Source: Cohnella xylanilytica (GTDB taxonomy: Bacteria; Bacillota; Bacilli; Paenibacillales; Paenibacillaceae). From it: DNA of 64,000 bases. The stretch spans positions 1 through 64,000 of the forward strand of contig NZ_JACJVR010000027.1 in NCBI RefSeq assembly GCF_014212175.1, read 5' to 3'. A program made the translations under genes and the position numbers. Shown here one piece after another: positions 35,586 through 45,193 of the stretch (its first letter is position 1; every line of letters starts with the position of its first letter). The notes beneath the pieces were generated by a model, which was given only the letters and a program-made list of their open reading frames with translations, made no database searches and had not been told where the DNA came from.

Positions 35586-37280
35586 ATGCAAGCGAATCGG
35601 ATGTTCCTGCCGGCGATGGCTGCGGCGATGCTGCTCGGAAGCGGCGCGTTGGGAGGCTGCGCATTCGGCGTCGGCGGAGACGGAGACGGTGCCGCGTCGG
35701 ACCGGACGGGCGAAGCCGGCGATCCTGCCTACGCGAAGTTCGAGGAGCCGGTCGTGCTTCGCATCGGCTTCAAAATCCCGGACGCGAGGCTTACGACCGG
35801 CGACACGAACGACAACAATCCGATGTCGCGCTACCTCGAGCGGATGACCAACGTCAAGGTCGTCCACTCCTGGGAAGCCAAGGGGGACGACGCCTTCTGG
35901 CAGCAGGCCGAGCTGGCCGTCGCCTCGAGCGATCTGCCGGACGCGCTCGTCGTCAACCGGGAGCTGCTCGACAGGCTTGTCAGCCGCGGGCTCGTCGAAG
36001 ATCTTGGCGCGACGTTCGAACGCTACGGGTCCCGGCTCGTCAAGGACTTGTACGACTCCACCGGCGGGAAGGCCCTCGCGGAAGCCACCTTCGGCGGCAA
36101 GCTGTACGGCCTGCCGAACGTCGCCATCGAGGCGGACGCGATGTCGCTGCTGTGGGTCCGCCAGGATTGGCTCGATCGTCTCGGCCTGGCGGCTCCCGCC
36201 ACTCCGGACGATATCGGCCGCGTCGCCCGCGCGTTCGTCGAACGCGATCCGGACGGCAACGGCAAGCGGGACACGGTGGGCCTCGCCGGCTTCAAGGGCG
36301 TCGTCTACGGGCAGAAGCCGAACGTCGGCGGGTTCGACTCCGTCTTCGGCGCCTACCGCGCCTTCCCGAAGAACTGGATCCGCGGCGCCGACGGACGTCT
36401 CGTCTACGGGTCGATCGCGCCCGAGAACAAGGAAGCGCTCGCCAAGCTGGCCGAGTGGTACAAGCTCGGGCTGATCGATCCGCGGTTCGCCCTGTACAAG
36501 GAACCGCAGGAGCCGATCGTCACGAACCGGGCCGGCTTGTTTTTCGGTCCGTGGTGGATGCCCTATTGGCCGCTGTCGGAAGCGGTGGCGACCGACACGA
36601 AGGCGGAATGGCGGGCCTACGCGGCTCCCGTCGACGCGGCCGGCAAGTTCGCGACGCATCTGGCTCCCGTCACCGACCGCTATCTCGTCGTGCGCCGGGG
36701 CTACGAGCATCCGGAGGCCGTCGTGAAGCTGCTTAACTTTTTTACCCGGCTCGAGCGGCGCCAGGATCCCAATGCCGAGGAGGTCAAGCTGATCGACGAA
36801 TTCGCCGCCCGGACCGGCATCCAGCCCCGCGCCTACTATCCCTTCGACCTGCTGATCGACGACGCGGACGCGATCATGCGGCGGTACGAAGGCGTCCAGA
36901 GCGCGCTCCGCGGCAAGCTGACGCCGGATCGGCTCGATCCCGACACGCGCAAGGTATACGAGTCGACGATCGAGGAAGAAGCGAACCCGAAGAAGGACCT
37001 CGACGGCTGGAAGGAAGCCCAGGCTTACAAGTACGGGGTCGGGGCGTTGATCGAGGCGCCGATGGTCAAGGTGCGAAGCGAGTTCTACGGGACTACGGAG
37101 ACGATGAAGGCGAAGTGGGCCGAGCTCGAGAAGCTCGAGAACGAGACGTTCCTGAACATCATCGTGGGCGACTTGCCGGTCGGCGCCTTCGACGGATTCG
37201 TCGAAGAGTGGATGCGGCTCGGCGGCGAGCGGATCACCCGCGAGGTCGAGCTTGCGATTGCGGCCGATCCGATGCCATGA
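35586..37280 (+). CDS. Second extracellular solute-binding lipoprotein (YtcQ-like)
   Basis: The 564-residue lipoprotein has a signal peptide ending in the lipobox LGGC (C23) and the mature family pattern: FKIPDARLTTGDTNDNNPMSR, then LYGLPNVAIEADAMSLLWVRQDWLDRLGL, and DPDGNGKRDTVGLAG, an EF-hand-like calcium loop. The start is ATG 35586 with GGAGG five bases upstream. It has no permeases of its own, so it may feed the LplB/LplC pair or act as a ligand presenter to the kinase. GH74 follows after 108 bases without a terminator, suggesting an operon under the cre promoter. Confidence 0.9.
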   Translation: MQANRMFLPAMAAAMLLGSGALGGCAFGVGGDGDGAASDRTGEAGDPAYAKFEEPVVLRIGFKIPDARLTTGDTNDNNPMSRYLERMTNVKVVHSWEAKGDDAFWQQAELAVASSDLPDALVVNRELLDRLVSRGLVEDLGATFERYGSRLVKDLYDSTGGKALAEATFGGKLYGLPNVAIEADAMSLLWVRQDWLDRLGLAAPATPDDIGRVARAFVERDPDGNGKRDTVGLAGFKGVVYGQKPNVGGFDSVFGAYRAFPKNWIRGADGRLVYGSIAPENKEALAKLAEWYKLGLIDPRFALYKEPQEPIVTNRAGLFFGPWWMPYWPLSEAVATDTKAEWRAYAAPVDAAGKFATHLAPVTDRYLVVRRGYEHPEAVVKLLNFFTRLERRQDPNAEEVKLIDEFAARTGIQPRAYYPFDLLIDDADAIMRRYEGVQSALRGKLTPDRLDPDTRKVYESTIEEEANPKKDLDGWKEAQAYKYGVGALIEAPMVKVRSEFYGTTETMKAKWAELEKLENETFLNIIVGDLPVGAFDGFVEEWMRLGGERITREVELAIAADPMP

Positions 37281-37388
37281 AGGGAGGTGACGTACGGGCC
37301 GAGGCCCGCGCACGGGCGAGCGGCGACACGTCGGCGCCGCGCCAGCGTTGCCAGATTCGAGCAATTTATCTCTCGAGGAGGTATCGTA

Positions 37389-40300
37389 ATGTTAGTCCAT
37401 TGGCGAAAAAGAGCAAGCGCGGCGTTCCTGGCCGCCGCTATCGTCGTCTCGGGGGTCCCGTTCGCGGGTCAAGCCCCTTCGGCCCACGCGGCCGGAAGCG
37501 AAGCCTACGATTGGCGCAACGTCGTGACCGGCGCGGGCGGCGGCTTCGTTCCCGGCATTATTTTCAACGAGAGCGAACCGAACCTGATCTACGCCCGAAC
37601 CGATATCGGTGGCGCCTACCGGTGGAACGAGGCGACAAGCAGCTGGACCCCCATCTCCGATTCGGTCGGGTGGGAGGATTGGAACAAGAACGGCGTCGAC
37701 GCGCTCGCCACCGACCCCGTCGATCCGGACCGGGTCTACATGGCGACGGGCACGTATACGAACGATTGGGACACGAACGGACAGATCATGCGGTCGACCG
37801 ACCGGGGCGAGACTTGGGAGTCGACTCCCCTGCCGTTCAAGGTCGGCGGCAACATGCCCGGGCGCTCGATGGGCGAGCGGCTCGTCATCGACCCGAACAA
37901 GAACAACATTTTGTTCTTCGGGGCAAGAAGCGGCAACGGCCTGTGGAAAAGCACCGATTACGGCGTCACCTGGAGCAAGGTGACCAGCTTCCCGAATCCG
38001 GGCACGTACATTCAGTTTCCGGGGCAGGAATACGGCAGCGACATCGTCGGCCTCTCCTGGATCACGTTCGACAAGTCGACGGGCTCTCCCGGCAGCGCCA
38101 CGCAGACGATCTACGTCGGCGTCGCCGACAAGGAGGGGAACAACGTCTACCGGAGCACGGACGGCGGCGCCACTTGGGCGGCCGTTCCGGGGCAGCCGAC
38201 CGGCTTCCTGCCGCATCACGGCGTGCTCTCCTCCACCGGCAAGCTGTACATCTCCTATAGCGACGGCGTCGGTCCGTACGACGGAGCGAAGGGCGAAGTG
38301 TGGAAGCTGGACACGGCGACGGGCGTCTGGACGGACATCAGCCCCGTTCCGAGCAGCAGCGCCGACGATTACTTCGGCTACGGCGGACTCGCTGTCGACG
38401 CCCAGCATCCAGACACGGTCATGGTCGCGACCCTGAACTCCTGGTGGCCGGACGCGAATATCTACCGCAGCACGAACGGCGGCGCGAACTGGACGAAGAT
38501 CTGGGACTGGAACGGATACCCGAGCCGGACGCTTCGGTATACGCAGGACATTACGGCCGCTCCTTGGCTCACGTTCGGCAAGAACGCGAATCCGCCGGAG
38601 CCCGAGCTTAAGCTCGGCTGGATGATCGGAGATCTCGAGATCGACCCGTTCAACTCCGACCGGATGATGTACGGAACCGGCGCGACGATCTACGGCACCA
38701 ACAACCTGACGGCTTGGGACAACGGAGGAACGGTGAACTTGAAGGTCATGGCCAAGGGAGTCGAGGAGATGGCCGTGCTCGGCCTCGTCAGCCCTCCCTC
38801 CGGCGCCCATCTGCTCAGCGCCATCGGCGACGTCTCCGGCTTCCGCCACGACGACTTGACGACCGCGCCGACCAAGTACCAGACGAACCCGCGTTGGGCG
38901 ACGTCGTACGGCATCGACTTCGCGGAGTCGAACCCGAGCTTCGTCGTCCGCGTCGGGATGGCGGATTACAACGACACGACCGAACCGAATCCGCGGTCCA
39001 TCGGCATCTCGAACGACGGCGGCACCAACTGGTACAAGGCGAACTCCGAGCCGTCCGGCACGGCGGGAGGCGGCCAGGTCGCCGTCGCCGCGGACGGAAG
39101 CTCGATCCTGTGGAGCACGTCCGACAAAGGCGTCTTCTTCTCGAAGACCGGCGGCAATTCGTGGACCGCGAGCGCGGGCGTTCCGTCGAACGCGAAGATC
39201 GCCTCCGACCGCGTCAACAAGAACAAGTTCTACGCGTTCTACGCCGGAACGTTCTACGTGAGCACCGACGGCGGGGCGACCTTCACCGCGACCGCGGCGA
39301 CCGGGCTGCCGACGAACAACGTCGGCGGGCTGCTGCCTAACGAAGCGCAGATCAGCCTCAAGGCGGTTCCCGGCATCGAAGGCGACGTCTGGTTCGCGGG
39401 CGGCAATCGGACCGAAGGCGTCTATGGCTTGTGGCACTCCACGAATTCCGGCGCTTCGTTCACGAAGCTCTCGAATGTGCAGGAAGCCGATCTGATCGGC
39501 TTCGGCAAGGCCGCACCCGGACAGAACTACATGGCTCTCTACACCGTGGCGATGATCGACGGCGTGCGCGGAGTGTTCCGCTCCGACGACATGGGCGCCT
39601 CCTGGGTGCGAATCAATGACGACGAACACCAATACGCCCGCATCAACATGGCGATTACGGGCGACCCGCGCATCTACGGCCGCGTCTACCTGGGCACGAA
39701 CGGCCGGGGCATTCTCGTCGCCGACCCGGTGAACACGCCGGTTCCGAACTCGACGATCAGCCCGACGACCGCCGCCTTCGACAAGAAGACCGCGAATCAG
39801 GCCGACGTGAACGTAACGCTCACCTTGAACGGCAACACGCTGACGGGGATTAAAAACGGAACGACGACTCTCGTCTCCGGGACGGACTATACGGTGTCGG
39901 GAACGGCCGTCACGATCAAGAAGGCTTATCTTGCCTCCCGGCCGATCGGCACGACGACGCTGACGTTCGCCTTCAGCGCTGGCGCCGCGGCTACGCTCGC
40001 GGTCAACGTCGTCGATACGACCTCGACGGCGAACAATTCCACGATCAGCCCGACGACCGCTTCCTTCGACAAGAAGACCGCGAACCAGGCCGATATCGGA
40101 GTGACGTTGACTTTGAACGGTAACACGCTGACGGGGATTAAAAACGGAACGGCGACTCTCGTCTCCGGGACGGACTATACGGTGTCGGGGACGGCCGTCG
40201 CGATCAAGAAGGCGTATCTCGCCGCCCAGCCGGTCGGCACGACGACGCTGACGTTCAACTTCAGCGCCGGAGCCCCCGCGACTCTCGCCGTCAACGTCGT

Positions 40301-40775
40301 CGATACGACCTCGTCCGGGGGCGGCTCCGTCAAGCTGCAAATGTACAACGGCTCCACGACCGCGTCGACCAACACGCTGAACCCCAAGTTCAAGCTGGTC
40401 AATACCGGGACGACGGCCGTGAACCTGTCAGACGTGAAGATTCGCTATTACTACACGATTGACGGCGAGAAGGCGCAGAACTTCTTCTGCGACTGGTCTA
40501 GCGCAGGCACCGCGAACGTGACCGGCACGTTCACGAAGCTGGCCGCGGCCAAGACGGGCGCGGATTACGTGCTGGAGATCGGGTTCACGAGCGCCGCCGG
40601 CACCTTGGCCGCGGGCGCTAACGTCGAGATTCAGACGCGGATCTCGAAGACGGACTGGACCAATTACACGCAGACGGGAGACTACTCCTTCGACGCGACC
40701 GATACCGCATACGCCGATTGGACCAAAGCTCCGGTCTACGTCTCCGGCAGCCTCGCTTGGGGCGTAGAGCCTTAA
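37389..40775 (+). CDS. Secreted GH74 xyloglucanase with two CBM_X2 and one CBM3 module
   Basis: The 1128-residue exoenzyme has a signal peptide ending near SAHA-AG (residue 34). The two-lobed beta-propeller GH74 domain covers about residues 36-780, with many Asp-box-like NGGxxW turns (STDGGATWAA, STNGGANWTK). The catalytic aspartates are predicted at D72 in YARTDIGGAYRW and D481 in AIGDVSGFRHDD. Two CBM_X2 modules follow (about 787-878 and 882-972), then a CBM3 cellulose-binding module (about 981-1128, ending YVSGSLAWGVEP). It should cut the xyloglucan backbone while bound to cellulose. GAGGAGG precedes the ATG by seven bases. Confidence 0.95.
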   Translation: MLVHWRKRASAAFLAAAIVVSGVPFAGQAPSAHAAGSEAYDWRNVVTGAGGGFVPGIIFNESEPNLIYARTDIGGAYRWNEATSSWTPISDSVGWEDWNKNGVDALATDPVDPDRVYMATGTYTNDWDTNGQIMRSTDRGETWESTPLPFKVGGNMPGRSMGERLVIDPNKNNILFFGARSGNGLWKSTDYGVTWSKVTSFPNPGTYIQFPGQEYGSDIVGLSWITFDKSTGSPGSATQTIYVGVADKEGNNVYRSTDGGATWAAVPGQPTGFLPHHGVLSSTGKLYISYSDGVGPYDGAKGEVWKLDTATGVWTDISPVPSSSADDYFGYGGLAVDAQHPDTVMVATLNSWWPDANIYRSTNGGANWTKIWDWNGYPSRTLRYTQDITAAPWLTFGKNANPPEPELKLGWMIGDLEIDPFNSDRMMYGTGATIYGTNNLTAWDNGGTVNLKVMAKGVEEMAVLGLVSPPSGAHLLSAIGDVSGFRHDDLTTAPTKYQTNPRWATSYGIDFAESNPSFVVRVGMADYNDTTEPNPRSIGISNDGGTNWYKANSEPSGTAGGGQVAVAADGSSILWSTSDKGVFFSKTGGNSWTASAGVPSNAKIASDRVNKNKFYAFYAGTFYVSTDGGATFTATAATGLPTNNVGGLLPNEAQISLKAVPGIEGDVWFAGGNRTEGVYGLWHSTNSGASFTKLSNVQEADLIGFGKAAPGQNYMALYTVAMIDGVRGVFRSDDMGASWVRINDDEHQYARINMAITGDPRIYGRVYLGTNGRGILVADPVNTPVPNSTISPTTAAFDKKTANQADVNVTLTLNGNTLTGIKNGTTTLVSGTDYTVSGTAVTIKKAYLASRPIGTTTLTFAFSAGAAATLAVNVVDTTSTANNSTISPTTASFDKKTANQADIGVTLTLNGNTLTGIKNGTATLVSGTDYTVSGTAVAIKKAYLAAQPVGTTTLTFNFSAGAPATLAVNVVDTTSSGGGSVKLQMYNGSTTASTNTLNPKFKLVNTGTTAVNLSDVKIRYYYTIDGEKAQNFFCDWSSAGTANVTGTFTKLAAAKTGADYVLEIGFTSAAGTLAAGANVEIQTRISKTDWTNYTQTGDYSFDATDTAYADWTKAPVYVSGSLAWGVEP

Positions 40776-40797
40776 TTTCGGAACGGATATGAAGAAC

Positions 40798-40832
40798 GGG
40801 CGGCTTCCTCTTCGGAGGAGGCCGTCCTTTTT
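40798..40832 (+). terminator. Terminator after GH74
   Basis: GGGCGGC-CCTC and GAGG-GCCGTCC form a hairpin with a TTCG loop, followed by TTTTT. Confidence 0.85.
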
Positions 40833-41118
40833 ATGCCGCATGCGCGCTTCGTTTCGTCGATGGAGTCATGAGAGCGGCTAACGTTAGATTTTCAAAATGA
40901 GCTTTTACGGCCAAATAGCGACTCCTGAGTCCGTTAGAGCGCTGGCCCGCGAACCTGCAAACAAAGAAAATAACCTGCCGACAAATCCGACAGGTTCAGG
41001 TTGAATATATATTGAAAAAAGGGGGTCACCTTGTATAATAGAGAACTTCTTTTAAGAAACGATGATAACAAGGTTACAGTTGTGTTACAAAAAAGGAAGC
41101 GCTTATCGCGGCCGTCTC
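40833..41118. other. Gap between converging GH74 and SLH genes
   Basis: It holds one ~50-bp CTAACG element at 40882-40937 in inverted orientation. A hairpin at about 40974-41000 (AACCTG/CAGGTT) is followed on the minus strand by ATTTTCTTTG and may end the SLH gene transcript. A 64-codon frame at 41031 is not supported. Confidence 0.55.
40882..40937 (-). repeat. CTAACG intergenic element, inverted copy
   Basis: Read on the minus strand it starts and ends with CTAACG, 50 bases apart. Between these it has CTCAGGAGTCGCTATTTGG and AAAAGCTCATTTTGAAAAT, which align with the copy at 44895. A CTAACGTTAG palindrome marks one end. Confidence 0.7.
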
Positions 41119-44100
41119 TTATTCCACCGAGAATTCTGCCTGCTTATAGTTCGTATAGGACGTGCCTTTCTGGATTACCACGTACAAGTAGTACGCCCCC
41201 GGCTGCAATTCCTCCTCGATGGTAAACGACGGTTGTTCAGAAGACACATCCTTCCTCCCGTGCGGGAAGTTCAAAATGGCTTCTGCACGAACCACGTTTA
41301 GAGGCTCGCCGCCGTGCAATAAATAATAGGCTTGAGATTCGCCTTCCGGCAATCCTTCCAGATTTACCGTCGCCGTTCTGCCGTCTACGTCGACGTTCAC
41401 TCCATCGAACGGGAAATCCCCTTGAAATTCGGTAGGCAAGCTAAGGTACTCTTGCACTTCGCTCGTCCGTTCCCCGCTCACACCCACGATATAAACCTTA
41501 TAGGATTGGTTCTGGAATAACTGATCGATCGTGAGCGTCGTCGGAATGAATGGGTTGGGGTCGACGTCCTTCTTCCCCAATGCCTTAAAGCCTTCCACTC
41601 CATCGACATTCTGCGACACGATCTGTTCCTTAGACGGTGCAGGAGCGTCCGCGTTCAACAGCATGTAGTACACCGTATCAGCTCCGTCGGTGCGCGTAAC
41701 GACCGTTAGCTGATCGCCCTGTCCCGCGTTCGGGAATCTGAACGTTCCGCTTTGTTCTACTCTCACCGTCGGAGGAAGCTCCGTAGAGTCCGACAGCGTA
41801 TGGAAGGTGACGGAGACGATCTCGGATTGTTTGTCCGACGCCGTCGCGAAGACGTACAGAGTATATCCGGTGCTCGCCAATAATCCCGTCAGATCGAGAG
41901 TCTTCGGATTCGGACCGATCTCCGTCGAGCCGAATCGAACCGCGTTAGCGCCTCCTCGGATATCATCCGCGTTCGGTATGGACGTTCCTGGCCCATACAC
42001 CGCGTAATACAAAGTGCCCGATTGGGTCGACGATACTTTGTAATGAGCCGCGGTCGTGCCGATCTCTCCGCTGCTCGTATCGATGGTCGCAACTGGGACC
42101 TGAACTTCGAGAGGCTTCGTGCTGAACGTGACCGAGTCGATCTCCGATGTTTTATCCGCTGCCGTTACAACCGCGTACAGCTTATACTCGGTGTTCGGGC
42201 TCAGATCGAAAAGATCGATCGCATCCGCTTCCGTTCCGATCGGCTTATTATCGTATCGAACCGCTTCAATGCCATTCCGAATATCGTCCAAGCTGGGTTC
42301 TGCAGCCCCCGGCCCATACAATGCGTAGTACAATGTGCCTGGCTTGGTCGACTTCACGCTGTAATGAGCCGTAATCGTGCTGATCTCTCCGCTGCTCGTA
42401 TCAATGGTCACGATCGGGGCCGACGCTTCGGCCGGTTTCGTCGTGAACGAGACGGAGACGACAGCCGATTGTTTATCCGACGCCGTCGCAAAGACGTACA
42501 GGGTATATCCGGTGTTCGCCGATAATCCCGTCAGATCCAGAGTCTTCGGATTCGGGCCGATCTCCGTCGAGCCGAATTGTTCCGCGTTCGCGCCTCCTCG
42601 GATATCCTCCGCGCTTGGAATGGCGGTTCCTGGCCTATACAACGCGTAATACAAGGTACCGGATTGCGTCGACGACACTTTGTAATGGGCCGCGATCGTG
42701 CCGATCTCTTCGCTGCTCGTATCGATGGTCGCGACCGGCGCCGGAACCTCGACCGGCTTCGTCGAGAACGATACCGAGACGATCTCGGATTGTGCCGCAG
42801 ACGCCGACGCGAAGACGTAGAGGGTATATGCGGTGCTCGCCGTCAAGTCGCTCAGCTCGATAGCCTTCGGATTCGGGCCGATCTCCGTCGAGCCTGCTGT
42901 TACCGCCCCCGTGCCGCTGCGGATAGTATCGGCGCTCGGCGCGGACGCCTCCTTCGGATACACGGCGTAATACAGGGTGCCCGATTGGGTCGATGCCGCT
43001 TTATAACGAGCCCAGGTCGTACCGATCTCTCCGCTGCTCGTATCGATGGTCGCGACCGGCGCCGGAACCTCGACCGGCTTCGTCGAGAAAGATACCGAGA
43101 CGATCTCCGACGTCATATCCGACGCTACCGAGAAAACGTAAAGCTTGTAGCCGGTGTTCGCCGCGAGCCCTTGCAGATGAATAGCCTTCGGATTCGGGCC
43201 GATCTCCGTCGAGCCTGCCGCAATCGCTCCCGTGCCGCTGCGAATAGCGTCCGCGCTCGGCGCGGCTGCTTCCGCCGGATACGCGGCGTAGTACAGAGTT
43301 CCCGATCGGGTGGACGATACGTTGTATTGAGCCGCGGTCGTGCCGATCTCCACGCCATTCGTATCGATCGTCACCACCGGAGCCGGTACGGCGACGGCTT
43401 GCGTCTTGAACGACACGGAGACGATGTCCGATTGACGTGACGTTGCGACCGCGTAAGCGTATAGCACGTAACCCGTATCCGCCGTCAGCCCCGCGAGATC
43501 GAGAGTCTTCGGATTCGAGCCGATCTCCGTCGAACCGAACTTCACGGCTCCTTTCCCCTCTTTGATCTCCGCGGCGCTCGGTTTGGCCGTTCCGGCCGGG
43601 TACAGCGCGTAATACAAGGTCCCCGAGCGGCTCGAAGAGATGCCGTAACGGGCCGATTCCGTCCCGATCTCGCCATGGGCATCGTCGATCGTTACCTTCG
43701 GAGCGGGAATCGGCGTCGAGGACGAGTTAGAAGGCGGCTGCGGAGCTGGAGGAGGCACGGTGACCGACACCGGGATCGGAGCTTCCCCGCCGCCGCCCTT
43801 CACGTCGGTGCCGAACAGCGACTTTACCCCGTCCACCTCGATGACCGGCGTCTTGGACGAATCCAGGGTAAATCCCGACCCGAGGATAATCGTGATCGTT
43901 TTCTTATCATCGGACAAAACGAACTTATCCCGATTCGGATCAAGCGGGACTCCGTTGATCGTAATCTTGGACAGGTCGATCGTCGAGCCGTCGATCCCCG
44001 CCGTCATCGCGATCACCAGCCGGTTGTCGGAAGCGAAGTCGGCTCCCGACACTTTGACGGGGGACGACGATTCAATCTGCTTCTTGGTCTCATAAGAGCC

Positions 44101-44694
44101 TAGTACTAACAAATTCCGCGTGGCTTGCGTTTGACCGCTGAACTGACCGTCGGCGCCCGAGCTTAGCAGCTTCAATTGAAGTGCCGTTGCGACATACTGC
44201 TTAGCCCATGGGGAGACGGTTGGATCCTGAAGCGTTGGAGAGCTTGCATTCGCCTCCTGGCCAAGGACTCGAACCAAAAAGGTAGCAAGCTGCTCCTTCG
44301 TCACCGTTCCGCCCGGATTGAAATTGCCGTCTCCGACTCCTTCCGTAATGCCGGCTTGTTTGAGCGCTTCGATGTACGGCAGAGCGTACCCGCCCGAGGA
44401 ATCCGTCGTAACGTCTTTGAAAGACGACGTTTTCAGATCCTTGTCCACTTCCAAGCCCATGATCAGAGCCGCGACTTTGGCGAATTGAGCCCGGTCCATC
44501 TTCTCATTAAAACCGAACGTTCCGTCCGTCATGCCGTCGAAGATGCCCGACTCGATGAGCGCGTCGTACTTCGCCTTCGTCGCCGCGTCCAGTTCCTTCA
44601 AATCCGTGAAGTCGCTTGACGTGAGCGCGGCCGCATTCGCGGCGGGCAATCCCAACAATAACGACGACGCGAGAAGCATGGCCTTCTTGTTCAT
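41119..44694 (-). CDS. SLH-domain surface protein with six fibronectin-like repeats
   Basis: The 1191-residue exported protein has a signal peptide (MNKKAMLLASSLLLGLPAANA). Two to three S-layer-homology units follow to about residue 190 (FDGMTDGTFGFNEKMDRAQFAKVAAL, ITEGVGDGNFNPGGTVTKEQLATFL), which bind pyruvylated wall polymer. A linker domain (about 215-305) and a Pro/Ser stretch come next. From about residue 320 there are six repeats of about 107 residues (VTIDTSSGEIGT, SGTLYYAVY, GSTEIGPNPKTLDL, TGYTLYVFATASDKQSEIVSVSF), then two diverged domains. It is a cell-wall-anchored structural or adhesive protein; its ligand is unknown. GGGGGATT precedes the ATG. Confidence 0.9.
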   Translation of the reverse strand: MNKKAMLLASSLLLGLPAANAAALTSSDFTDLKELDAATKAKYDALIESGIFDGMTDGTFGFNEKMDRAQFAKVAALIMGLEVDKDLKTSSFKDVTTDSSGGYALPYIEALKQAGITEGVGDGNFNPGGTVTKEQLATFLVRVLGQEANASSPTLQDPTVSPWAKQYVATALQLKLLSSGADGQFSGQTQATRNLLVLGSYETKKQIESSSPVKVSGADFASDNRLVIAMTAGIDGSTIDLSKITINGVPLDPNRDKFVLSDDKKTITIILGSGFTLDSSKTPVIEVDGVKSLFGTDVKGGGGEAPIPVSVTVPPPAPQPPSNSSSTPIPAPKVTIDDAHGEIGTESARYGISSSRSGTLYYALYPAGTAKPSAAEIKEGKGAVKFGSTEIGSNPKTLDLAGLTADTGYVLYAYAVATSRQSDIVSVSFKTQAVAVPAPVVTIDTNGVEIGTTAAQYNVSSTRSGTLYYAAYPAEAAAPSADAIRSGTGAIAAGSTEIGPNPKAIHLQGLAANTGYKLYVFSVASDMTSEIVSVSFSTKPVEVPAPVATIDTSSGEIGTTWARYKAASTQSGTLYYAVYPKEASAPSADTIRSGTGAVTAGSTEIGPNPKAIELSDLTASTAYTLYVFASASAAQSEIVSVSFSTKPVEVPAPVATIDTSSEEIGTIAAHYKVSSTQSGTLYYALYRPGTAIPSAEDIRGGANAEQFGSTEIGPNPKTLDLTGLSANTGYTLYVFATASDKQSAVVSVSFTTKPAEASAPIVTIDTSSGEISTITAHYSVKSTKPGTLYYALYGPGAAEPSLDDIRNGIEAVRYDNKPIGTEADAIDLFDLSPNTEYKLYAVVTAADKTSEIDSVTFSTKPLEVQVPVATIDTSSGEIGTTAAHYKVSSTQSGTLYYAVYGPGTSIPNADDIRGGANAVRFGSTEIGPNPKTLDLTGLLASTGYTLYVFATASDKQSEIVSVTFHTLSDSTELPPTVRVEQSGTFRFPNAGQGDQLTVVTRTDGADTVYYMLLNADAPAPSKEQIVSQNVDGVEGFKALGKKDVDPNPFIPTTLTIDQLFQNQSYKVYIVGVSGERTSEVQEYLSLPTEFQGDFPFDGVNVDVDGRTATVNLEGLPEGESQAYYLLHGGEPLNVVRAEAILNFPHGRKDVSSEQPSFTIEEELQPGAYYLYVVIQKGTSYTNYKQAEFSVE

Positions 44695-45193
44695 TGAATG
44701 AATCCCCCCAATTCATATTGGTTTCCGCTACCATTTTATATCGGATACAATTAAACTTTGTATGACCCTTCGCGCAAAAAAACTTCGAAAGACCATTTCG
44801 CTAACAGTCTTCTTGGGATAAGGAGATATGAAAGTCTCGTTCATCGTTGCAATCGGAATCGGAATTACAGGATCGCGTTCATAGTTCACGTTCTCTAACG
44901 AAACCCAGGAAACGCTATTTGCGTCAAAAAGCCCATTCTGAAGCTCTAACGAATCCCAGCGAACTTATTTAGGGCCACACGGGGGAAAAAGGAGCTTCCA
45001 GCATGAATTAGCGTCTATACGATTCGTTAGAATTGAAAATCCACGATTTTCAGCGAAATAACGTCTCCTCGATTCGTTAGCCTCTTCCCCCAATCGAAAC
45101 GGGAACCAGACAAAAAGATAGAAGCTCAACCCGATACGATCTCCACAGCCGTCGAAAAAAAATAGCGCGGGAGTCCGCGCCGATTCACTGCGA
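44695..45193. other. Long gap between SLH gene and hemZ
   Basis: About 500 bases without a supported gene. It contains the promoter region of the SLH gene and a cluster of ~50-bp CTAACG elements (44895-45080). Confidence 0.6.
44895..45080. repeat. Cluster of CTAACG intergenic elements
   Basis: CTAACG occurs at 44895 and 44946 (51 bases apart) on the plus strand, and as CGTTAG at 45025 and 45075 (50 bases apart). The outer units thus face each other. The interiors share CCAGGAAACGCTATTT or GAGGAGACGTTATTT, followed by an AAAA-rich half ending TCTAACG. Confidence 0.7.

Noticed and set aside
37392-40340. 982-residue minus-strand frame opposite GH74
   Set aside because: Shadow of the GH74 gene: Arg/Val/Asp-rich composition and no ribosome site.
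41031-41301. Small plus-strand frames at the end of the SLH gene
   Set aside because: They overlap the SLH coding sequence and have no family match or ribosome site.
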